From Lentisphaeria bacterium UBA1776 (GTDB lineage Bacteria; Verrucomicrobiota; Lentisphaeria; Victivallales; Victivallaceae), in NCBI GenBank assembly GCA_002314605.1, contig DCGO01000141.1, forward strand, positions 11,754 to 24,406: a stretch of DNA of 12,653 nucleotides. The letters run 5' to 3'. The translations under genes were made by a program, and so were the position numbers. Below the pieces are notes generated by a model. That model did not search any database. It was not told where the DNA came from and was given only the letters and a program-made list of their open reading frames with translations. Positions 7,290 through 12,653 of this stretch are shown piece after piece. The stretch's first letter is position 1; every line of letters starts with the position of its first letter.

Positions 7290-9128
7290 TTAAAAAACAC
7301 CGGAAGCGGCAAGGTCAATATACCTCTCGCGGCCGGGATTGCAGCGGATATCGGGTAAAACCTCCAATTCCGACAGGACATCCTCCTTGCCGGAGAGATA
7401 TTCTTCGATCCGCCGGCCCAGCTCCTGATACCGGGCCTGCAGACCGCCGATCCGGACCTGTACAGTCTCCATTCCGGAATATTTGCAGCGGGCAATCCAC
7501 TGTTTCCGGAACTCTGCGGAAAAATCCTCGTAATGCCGCAGGATCTCCGGGATGTCCCGCTCCCGGATTTCGGCAAGCAGGCGGGCATCTCTGCACCGGA
7601 ACGCCTCTTTCAGTCTGATCTGAAATTCCAGCTTGCACCGGAGCAGTCTTCTGATCGCCGCAGCATAAGGATAGTCATCCAGCGGCGCAAGCCCGGACTG
7701 CAGAGAGAGACGGAACGCCCGCTGCATTTCCGGATCGTCCAGTCTCATGATCCGCCAGCCGAATCCCAGCAGCGGATCATCCCAAAGCAGCAGCGAAAGA
7801 GTTCCGACCCCGTTGTCCCGGTGCGGACACTGCCAATTCATTTTGGAAGCCTCCAGCGCCTGTTCAAACGATCTGCAGTGAAGCGCCTTCGCAATACAGT
7901 TCAGACGTTTCCCGTCCACGCACCCTGTACCGTAGGCGTAATCGGAACTCCAGAGAATTCCGGCGAAAGCGGTGTCAAAATCGCAGTAGGCGCCATCGTC
8001 GCCCCACATCGTGAAAATGAATTTCCGGATCCTGTTTTTTCTGCACGAATCAATACAGGGAGCCACCCGTTCCACGGTCTGCAGGTGATCGTATATCAGC
8101 CGGTACCATGTCCAGATCCCGGATGCCACGAGCGGGTCCCTGTGAAAAGAACGATGGATCTCAATCATACGGTTGTAGAAAGATTCCTCTTTGTGGTAAT
8201 AATCCCAATAGACGAGATCGACAGCACCGGGCAATCCCTCCCGGACAGCAGCAGGGATCTCAACTTCCAGATCGTAGTAATCGTTTTTTTGACTTCCCAT
8301 GCAGAAAAACATGTCAGACCAGATCATCGGGGTGAGTCCGGCCTCTTTGCAAAGGGCGGAAACACGCTGCAGATGAGTGGTGAAGATCCCGCTGTTTTTC
8401 TTCCAGCCGTGCCGGTCCATATACTTTCCCCGGCCCAGGTCATGTGTCTCGTCCATGCCGATATGGATGCGGCGGGAACGGCATGCCCGGCCCCAGAAAG
8501 AAAGCATTTTCCGGATCAGAGCATAGGTCTTCTCTTCCTCCGCCAGCAGGACGCTGGCGGTGTCCTTTACGGAAGCCGAACCGGCATATTTCAGAAAAGT
8601 GGCCAGGTGGCCAAGCGTCTGAATGCAGCCGATGATCTCAATCCCGAGGGTGAATGCGTAATCATCCAGTTCCCGGATCTCTTCCAGGGAGTAGGCGCCC
8701 CGCAAAAAACCGAAATGAGGTTCATCCGGCAGATGGTAAGTGTCTTCCGTGTAAAGCATGACCGTATTGTATCCGGCCAAAGCCAGCCGGCGGAGCACCT
8801 GTTTGGCATACGGAACGGTCATAACGGCATTTCGGGAGCAGTCAAGCATTATGCCGAAAAGGTCGAAGGGACATTTCTCCCCGCGGGTTTCGATCCCGGC
8901 CAGCACCAGCCCGACACCTTTCAGCGCTGCGGACTGCGTATCGAAGGTGATGGTCCACCCGGCAGAATCGTGTTCCACGACAAGCTCATTTCCGGAACGG
9001 AAATGAACCGGGATCCCATCCGGATTTTCCGTCAGGGGATATTCGCCGGAAAGCGTACGCAATGCCGCCGCCAGAGCCGGCGGCACCCCTCCCGGAAACC
9101 ATGTCAGTTTTGAGAACGTTTGAACCAT
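7290..9128 (-). CDS. Cytoplasmic GH20 beta-N-acetylhexosaminidase, GH20C-like
   Basis: Predicted exo-glycosidase releasing terminal N-acetylglucosamine or N-acetylgalactosamine by substrate-assisted catalysis. Numbered from the start chosen here (612 residues), the Asp-Glu catalytic pair is at 226-227 in HIGMDETHDLGRGKY. Before it come the barrel segments GIMLDCSRNAV and YNTVMLYTEDTYHL. After it come MIWSDMFF (268-275), GIWTWYRL (337-344) and FTMWGDDGAYCD (372-383). The helical C-terminal region is charged. There is no signal peptide, and length and layout resemble the intracellular GH20C type of streptococci. An upstream ATG at 9188 is in frame but overlaps the preceding gene and has no ribosome site. 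The ATG at 9128 has AGGGGAG 7 bases upstream. It lies 16 bases after the GH15-like gene, so both are in one operon. Family is secure; the substrate is not known. Confidence 0.88.
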   Translation of the reverse strand: MVQTFSKLTWFPGGVPPALAAALRTLSGEYPLTENPDGIPVHFRSGNELVVEHDSAGWTITFDTQSAALKGVGLVLAGIETRGEKCPFDLFGIMLDCSRNAVMTVPYAKQVLRRLALAGYNTVMLYTEDTYHLPDEPHFGFLRGAYSLEEIRELDDYAFTLGIEIIGCIQTLGHLATFLKYAGSASVKDTASVLLAEEEKTYALIRKMLSFWGRACRSRRIHIGMDETHDLGRGKYMDRHGWKKNSGIFTTHLQRVSALCKEAGLTPMIWSDMFFCMGSQKNDYYDLEVEIPAAVREGLPGAVDLVYWDYYHKEESFYNRMIEIHRSFHRDPLVASGIWTWYRLIYDHLQTVERVAPCIDSCRKNRIRKFIFTMWGDDGAYCDFDTAFAGILWSSDYAYGTGCVDGKRLNCIAKALHCRSFEQALEASKMNWQCPHRDNGVGTLSLLLWDDPLLGFGWRIMRLDDPEMQRAFRLSLQSGLAPLDDYPYAAAIRRLLRCKLEFQIRLKEAFRCRDARLLAEIRERDIPEILRHYEDFSAEFRKQWIARCKYSGMETVQVRIGGLQARYQELGRRIEEYLSGKEDVLSELEVLPDIRCNPGRERYIDLAASGVF

Positions 9129-9135
9129 TTCCGGA

Positions 9136-9142
9136 CTCCCCT
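9136..9142 (-). promoter_or_regulatory. Ribosome binding site fixing the GH20 start
   Basis: AGGGGAG on the minus strand, 7 bases before the ATG at 9126-9128. It decides for this start over the in-frame ATG 60 bases upstream (9186-9188), which lies inside the preceding gene. Confidence 0.75.
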
Positions 9143-9144
9143 GT

Positions 9145-10953
9145 TCAAATGATTGTTTCCGGCTGAGATGCTGAAACAGCAAAAGCATAGGTCGTCAGAT
9201 TCGCCTGCGGCGGCGGCAGCGGCGCACAGCCGATCATCTCGCCGTCGTAGAACGACGTCTGTTCCGGGATCAATCCCTGGGGGGTGGCGTTTTCCGCCAG
9301 CGCATCCACGATCTGATCCGCCGTTTCCCGATCTCCGATCCCGTACATGCCGAGCAGCAGGATCGAAGCGTAGTACATCCAGTAAGAGGCATACGGCGTT
9401 CCCCGGCTGGTCATCACCCCTCCGTGCTCCTGATCCCAGCGGTCTTTGAAGATATAACGCACCCCCTCCACCACGCGCTCCGTGACCGGGTGACGGAAGG
9501 GGAAAACACCCCAGCAGAGGGAAATATCCGCCATGGGACGGTCCGGGTTGACGGATACCTTGTAGTATTTCTTCTCCGGAACCCACAGATACTCATCGGC
9601 TGCGGCAAGCAGCCGCGCAGAAATTTTGCGGTACTTCGCGGCGCGCCCATCCGGCGCAGGCAGCAGATCGGCGGCCTCCCGGAGTCCGGCGGCGGCGGCA
9701 AGCACGTTGCTCAGGTTCTGGGAAACCTGCGTCTCCCGGTGATCCGCCGCCGGTTTCATCAGCCCGGTTTCGGGATCATGCAGATTGCCGCAGAGACAGT
9801 CGGCCAGGAAATGGATCCTGTTCTCAACTTTCTTCCGCCAGATTTCGTCTTTTTTTGCAAACCGGGCCGCCGTGAAGCAGATGAACCCCGTGTGGTCGCA
9901 CTGCCCCGGCCGGTTGTCCAGCAGCATAGGTTTGCCGGTGTACCAGTAGCGCGCGGCATAAAGGCCGTTTTCCGGGGCAATGTCAAGCAGAAGTTCCACG
10001 ATCTTTTTTGCTTCCGCTTCATGCCCGGCAGCATAAAGTCCGATCGCCTGCTGACAGCAGTCGCGTCCCCAGGCAAAGCTCCAGAAGGGCCGGACGCCGC
10101 TGATGGAAAATCCGTTTTCGCCGATCAGCAAATAATTCGACAACAACCAGCGGCTGCAGTTCTTTGCCAGAAAAGGATGGACGCCCCGGGGCTTTCTCCC
10201 CGCCTCGACCCACGCCCGGTCCGCCTGAATGGTCTCCTGCAGAACGGTGTCAAAATCTTTTTCCAGGATTTCTTTTTGATGCGCAAGCGCCGCAACCAGG
10301 TCCTTCCCCGCCGCAAAATAGACGGTGATCTCCGCATTTCCATGGACCTCAAAGGCATACTCGCGGCCGGTGCGCGTCATTTCCCGGTCGAAATGCAGCA
10401 CGAAGACCCCGGCCGGATCTGCGGGCAGAAATCCGCGCATCCCGGCGCTTCCCAGCTCCGTCTGCGCGTGTCCGATGACCGCCTGATCGAAGAATTCCCC
10501 CCGCAGGACCCATTTCCCATTCCCGGTGACCTGATACCGCCGGAGCCAGCAATCCCGCCCGGGGACCGTGAACAGGATCTCGCGGATGACCGCTCCGCCT
10601 GGAAGCGTCCATTGTCCCGTCAGGACATTGGTGTTTTCAACGTATCCGGCGGCTGCCGAAACGGCGGTGTTCAGGGATTCCCGGTGCCCGTCGGCGTACT
10701 GAAAAAGGGGCATCTGCAACGCGATCTCGTCCTGCGGGATCTCTTTCCAGTACGGCCACTCGTCGCAGAGATTGCGTTTGCCGATCCGTTCCGGGGCCCC
10801 CGGTGCCGGCCACTGCAGCGACTGGGGAACCAGAAACGCATCCAAATGGATCAGAAAACGGTGGTTCCCGGTCATGAGATACGGGCACAGCGGCCGTTTC
10901 CAGCGGTCTTCCCTGATAACCACAGGGGAAAAGAGAGGGTCATTCCAGTCCAT
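9145..10953 (-). CDS. GH15-like (alpha/alpha)6 glycosidase, cytoplasmic
   Basis: Six-hairpin glycosidase most like the glucoamylase/glucodextranase family GH15, predicted to release sugars from an oligosaccharide end. Numbered from the chosen start (602 residues), an N-terminal beta-rich region (about 1-240) precedes a helical catalytic domain. That domain carries FWSFAWGRDCCQQAIGLY (290-307), QCDHTGF (351-357), GLMKPAADHRET (397-408; candidate acid Glu407), YASYWMYYASILLLG and GLIPEQ (560-565; candidate base Glu564, as in the PEQ/AEQ motif of GH15). No signal peptide is visible. GGAGG at 10961-10965 is only one base from a first ATG (10959) but 7 bases from the second (10953), so the second is the start. 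It is first in the operon with the GH20 gene. Fold is fairly sure; GH15 membership and substrate are less so, and another six-hairpin family is possible. Confidence 0.68.
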   Translation of the reverse strand: MDWNDPLFSPVVIREDRWKRPLCPYLMTGNHRFLIHLDAFLVPQSLQWPAPGAPERIGKRNLCDEWPYWKEIPQDEIALQMPLFQYADGHRESLNTAVSAAAGYVENTNVLTGQWTLPGGAVIREILFTVPGRDCWLRRYQVTGNGKWVLRGEFFDQAVIGHAQTELGSAGMRGFLPADPAGVFVLHFDREMTRTGREYAFEVHGNAEITVYFAAGKDLVAALAHQKEILEKDFDTVLQETIQADRAWVEAGRKPRGVHPFLAKNCSRWLLSNYLLIGENGFSISGVRPFWSFAWGRDCCQQAIGLYAAGHEAEAKKIVELLLDIAPENGLYAARYWYTGKPMLLDNRPGQCDHTGFICFTAARFAKKDEIWRKKVENRIHFLADCLCGNLHDPETGLMKPAADHRETQVSQNLSNVLAAAAGLREAADLLPAPDGRAAKYRKISARLLAAADEYLWVPEKKYYKVSVNPDRPMADISLCWGVFPFRHPVTERVVEGVRYIFKDRWDQEHGGVMTSRGTPYASYWMYYASILLLGMYGIGDRETADQIVDALAENATPQGLIPEQTSFYDGEMIGCAPLPPPQANLTTYAFAVSASQPETII

Positions 10954-10960
10954 TTGCATA

Positions 10961-10965
10961 CCTCC
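10961..10965 (-). promoter_or_regulatory. Ribosome binding site fixing the GH15-like start
   Basis: GGAGG on the minus strand, followed by T, ATG, CAA, ATG. The one-base gap to the first ATG is too short; the 7-base gap to the second is ideal, so translation should start at 10953. Confidence 0.7.
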
Positions 10966-10998
10966 GGCTTTGTTCAGAATTGTCCATATAATTTTCGT

Positions 10999-11026
10999 AA
11001 CATATCACGCGTGCGTTTTCTGTCAG
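10999..11026 (-). promoter_or_regulatory. Candidate promoter of the GH15-GH20 operon with a palindrome in its spacer
   Basis: Minus-strand CTGACA (11021-11026), 16 bp spacer, TATGTT (10999-11004). The spacer contains the perfect palindrome CACGCGTG (11006-11013), which could be a half-sized operator. The -10 box is weak (4 of 6 to consensus), as expected for a regulated promoter. Confidence 0.4.
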
Positions 11027-11074
11027 GGTTTTCAAGCGGTTCCCGGACGGCAAACGCTTCCTTAATATAAACCA

Positions 11075-11088
11075 CCCCCCCCTTTTTT
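11075..11088. repeat. C8-T6 homopolymer tract between the divergent operons
   Basis: Eight C followed directly by six T, about 50 bases upstream of both promoter regions. It is the longest single-base run in the window (A8 runs occur nearby at 11121 and 11142) and could vary in length by slippage. Confidence 0.8.
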
Positions 11089-11138
11089 CAAGTCTGGCAG
11101 GAAAGCGCCGCCGGACGGATAAAAAAAAGGGAACTTCC

Positions 11139-11167
11139 TTGAAAAAAAACTGTCCGCAAAGTATATT
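11139..11167 (+). promoter_or_regulatory. Promoter of the amidohydrolase gene
   Basis: TTGAAA (11139-11144), a 17 bp spacer beginning with an A tract, then TATATT (11162-11167). This is one mismatch per box at ideal spacing. Transcription would start near 11174, giving a leader of about 36 bases. Confidence 0.75.
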
Positions 11168-11209
11168 ACTTCCGGCACAGAAGTCTGTAAAACAAAAAGA
11201 AGGTGGACC

Positions 11210-12052
11210 ATGAAAATCGATGTGCATACCCACGGGATCCATGCAGAGCGGGGAGCGGACGGAAAACTTGTCCCCCCGCTGTATCCGGTCTGGAAATTTG
11301 CCAAACTCACACCGCCGGAAATTGCGGACACCTGCCGCAAAGGCGGAGTATCCAAAGTATTTCTGCTGGATGAAGCGGAAGTGGCCTTCGAGACCTTCCG
11401 CACGTTCGGGGATTTCGTCATTCCGGTCCCGCGGATCGACCCCGACCGGGAAACGCCGGAATCCATCGACGATCTCTTCAAACGCGGGGCCAGAGGGATC
11501 AAATTCATTGCCCCGGGACACTCCTACGGGGATGATGTGTACTTCCCGCTTTACAGAGCGATCCTGGACAACAACGGCTTTGCGGTGTTTCATACCGGCT
11601 ATCTCATCGACGAATTTTTTGAGCCGGGGGGCCTGATCGGGCGGGACCATTACACCGACCTTACGCTGATGCGTCCCGCCGCCCTTGACCGCATCTGCCG
11701 GGCGTTTCCGGATCTGCGGATTCTGATGAGCCATTTCGGCAACCCGTGGTGGGAGGAAGCGTGGAAGATCCTCTCGGTCCACAGAAACATCCGTGCCGAT
11801 TTTTCCGGCGGCACCGCATGCAGACGCGACATGCGCATGTGGGAGTGGATCTTCGCCCCCAACGGCAAGCTGGATAAAAACGCCGTGGAGCGCCTTTGTT
11901 TCGGAACCGACGATACCCCCTTCCTTGAACCGGACCGGTATCTGCAGGGGGACCTCTTTGCATTCTACGAAAAATTTTCCGATACATTGCACCTTTCGCA
12001 GGAACAGCGCGAAAAGATCGAAACGCAGAATGCACTGGAGCTGCTCGGATAA
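11210..12052 (+). CDS. Amidohydrolase-2 family metal-dependent hydrolase
   Basis: TIM-barrel hydrolase of the amidohydrolase superfamily (Amidohydrolase_2 type, whose members hydrolyse or decarboxylate small cyclic or carboxylated substrates). The 280 residues carry the metal set in order: His6 and His8 in IDVHTH, Lys98 in GIKF, His128 in VFHTG, His175 in MSHFGNPWW and Asp234 in FGTDDTP. There is no signal peptide, so it is cytoplasmic. GAAGG lies 6 bases before the ATG. It has its own strong promoter and is divergent from the GH15-GH20 operon. A shared role in sugar catabolism (for example lactone or acid-sugar hydrolysis) is possible but only inferred from position. Superfamily is secure; the substrate cannot be told from sequence. 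No clear terminator follows; there are only T-rich stretches at 12055-12070. Confidence 0.85.
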   Translation: MKIDVHTHGIHAERGADGKLVPPLYPVWKFAKLTPPEIADTCRKGGVSKVFLLDEAEVAFETFRTFGDFVIPVPRIDPDRETPESIDDLFKRGARGIKFIAPGHSYGDDVYFPLYRAILDNNGFAVFHTGYLIDEFFEPGGLIGRDHYTDLTLMRPAALDRICRAFPDLRILMSHFGNPWWEEAWKILSVHRNIRADFSGGTACRRDMRMWEWIFAPNGKLDKNAVERLCFGTDDTPFLEPDRYLQGDLFAFYEKFSDTLHLSQEQREKIETQNALELLG

Positions 12053-12081
12053 GATATTTTTTCCTTTTTTCAACGCAGGTC

Positions 12082-12109
12082 TTGCTTTTTTCAGGAAACG
12101 GATTATAAT
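12082..12109 (+). promoter_or_regulatory. Promoter in the left end of the IS110 remnant
   Basis: TTGCTT (12082-12087), 16 bp spacer, perfect TATAAT (12104-12109). It would start transcription of the structured stretch that follows. In IS110 elements a -10 box in the left end is normally completed by a -35 from the right end when the element circularises; here the -35 may be supplied by chance from flanking DNA. Confidence 0.5.
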
Positions 12110-12110
12110 G

Positions 12111-12204
12111 GTTGCGCAAGTGGTTCGTCTTGTGCGGGAGAAGTTTCATGAACGCTGTAACCATGAAGGCAAGGCGGTGGAATACCACGCCTGGCAGATG
12201 CCAG
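12111..12204 (+). ncRNA. Candidate IS110 bridge-RNA-like structured RNA
   Basis: Four successive hairpins can form just downstream of the TATAAT box. They are CGCAAG/CTTGTGCG (12115-12136, 2-base bulge), TTCATG/CATGAA with an 11-base loop (12145-12167), AGGC-G-GTGG/CCACGCCT with an AATA loop (12172-12192, one bulged G), and CTGGC/GCCAG with an AGAT loop (12191-12204, competing for two bases with the third). The stretch lies between the element's presumed left end and its transposase start, where IS110-group elements encode their guide (bridge) RNA. The pairings are seen; the identity is inferred. Confidence 0.4.
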
Positions 12205-12220
12205 CCACGGAATTCTTCGA

Positions 12221-12540
12221 TTGGAAGTGATCGGGAAGGAAAAGATTGGGAATCCCAGGGGATTTGCAAAACGACCGGGCAAGCATGCTTCCGTAGCGGT
12301 TGAGGCGACGGGGAACAGCTGGATGTTCTGTCAGACCCTGAAAGAACGAGTTGGACGGCTGGTAGTTGTGAATCCGAATCAGTTCAAGGTGATCAGCCAT
12401 TCGGTGAAGAAAACAGACAAAAACGATGCGAAAGTGCTGGCGGAATTTTTTGAAAAAACATGCTTACGGAGGGGAGAATGAAAGACGAACTGTATGCGAA
12501 AGTATCAAGTCTGACGCAATTTAAGCTGAAAGCGGCTTAA
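12221..12540 (+). pseudogene. Decayed IS110-family transposase
   Basis: The first frame starts at TTG with MEVIG. It jumps straight to a middle segment with VAVEATGNSW (conserved Glu28), VVVNPNQFKVI and KKTDKNDAKVLAEF (conserved Asp69), the E and D of the DEDD domain. The stretch that should carry the first catalytic Asp (GIDxxK) is missing, about 30 codons judged from memory of the family. At an A6 run (12453-12458) the frame breaks; adding one base restores EKNMLTEGRMKDELYAKVSSLTQ, which continues the family alignment. It then stops at TAA 12538-12540, and the rest of the RuvC-like domain and the C-terminal Ser domain are gone. So it carries a deletion, a frameshift and a truncation, and is inactive. 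Confidence 0.85.
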
Positions 12541-12560
12541 AAACAAAGAAAAACAAAAAA

Positions 12561-12653
12561 ATCCGAATCGGAGTGGAAATTTATCATAGGAGAGCCGATT
12601 TCAAAAGTTTTGGCTCTTGATCATTGTCAACTTGTTTTTTGTGTGTCAAAACC
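12561..12653. other. Unassigned AT-rich edge sequence with one hairpin
   Basis: No gene is recognised. An 8 bp stem (AGAGCCGA 12591-12598 with TTGGCTCT 12610-12617, one wobble pair) has an 11-base loop. A T6 run follows about 16 bases later, too far for a standard terminator. It may be element debris or the approach to the next gene. Confidence 0.4.

Larger units (their letters stand above)
12088..12560 (+). mobile_element. IS110-family insertion sequence remnant, left part
   Basis: A noncoding left end with promoter box and hairpins plus a broken transposase. An intact element would be roughly 1.3-1.5 kb; less than 500 bases remain. The left boundary lies between the amidohydrolase stop (12052) and the TATAAT box (12104). 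The right boundary is not visible. IS110 elements lack terminal inverted repeats, so the ends are estimates. Confidence 0.6.

Noticed and set aside
7533..9113. A long plus-strand frame opposite the GH20 gene, with a similar one at 9424-11070 opposite the GH15-like gene
   Set aside because: Both are antisense shadows; the minus-strand frames carry catalytic motifs and good ribosome sites, these do not.
10940..12073. A 377-codon minus-strand frame covering the amidohydrolase and the intergenic region
   Set aside because: It crosses two promoters and lies opposite a gene with a complete metal-ligand set; no domain is recognised.
12478..12540. A 20-codon frame (MKDELYAKVSSLTQ...) with a fine GGAGG site upstream
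   Set aside because: It is the out-of-frame continuation of the broken IS110 transposase; the ribosome-site look is incidental.
1..12653. CRISPR array, toxin-antitoxin, phage or defence system
   Set aside because: No spaced direct repeats and no genes of these classes were seen on either strand.

Overview
The window reads as the chromosome of a Gram-negative, GC-rich bacterium. A lipid A gene (lpxB) implies an outer membrane, and a PilT-type ATPase gene implies type IV pili. The mix of amino-acid biosynthesis genes, cytoplasmic glycoside hydrolases and IS110-type DNA suggests the PVC superphylum, perhaps Lentisphaerota (Victivallis-like). That placement is an impression from gene content and style, not a demonstrated match.

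Left block (about 30-6811, all minus strand): a tight cluster reading serA > dapB > lpxB > argC > tandem pilT. dapB and lpxB share one base (TAATG) and lpxB and argC are one base apart, so they are almost certainly cotranscribed. The only good promoter is upstream of serA, followed by a leader with two clean hairpins. The last gene is one open frame carrying two complete PilT ATPases. A run of seven G residues lies at the junction, followed by an internal Shine-Dalgarno and ATG. Removing one G would give two ordinary-length genes overlapping by ATGA. This is the most interesting feature of the window.

Middle (6812-7289): divergent promoters for serA and a tRNA-Val(UAC) gene with encoded CCA, then a strong bidirectional terminator.

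Right block (7290-12052): a minus-strand two-gene operon encodes a GH15-like (alpha/alpha)6 glycosidase followed by a GH20 beta-N-acetylhexosaminidase. Neither has a signal peptide, so both probably act on imported oligosaccharides in the cytoplasm. A plus-strand amidohydrolase-2 family gene is transcribed divergently from a near-consensus promoter.

Right edge (about 12082-12653): the decayed left part of an IS110-family element. A TATAAT-type promoter and about 95 bases that can fold into four consecutive hairpins (where the bridge RNA of such elements lies) precede a transposase pseudogene with a missing N-terminal catalytic segment, a frameshift and a lost C-terminus. The last 110 bases hold no recognisable gene.
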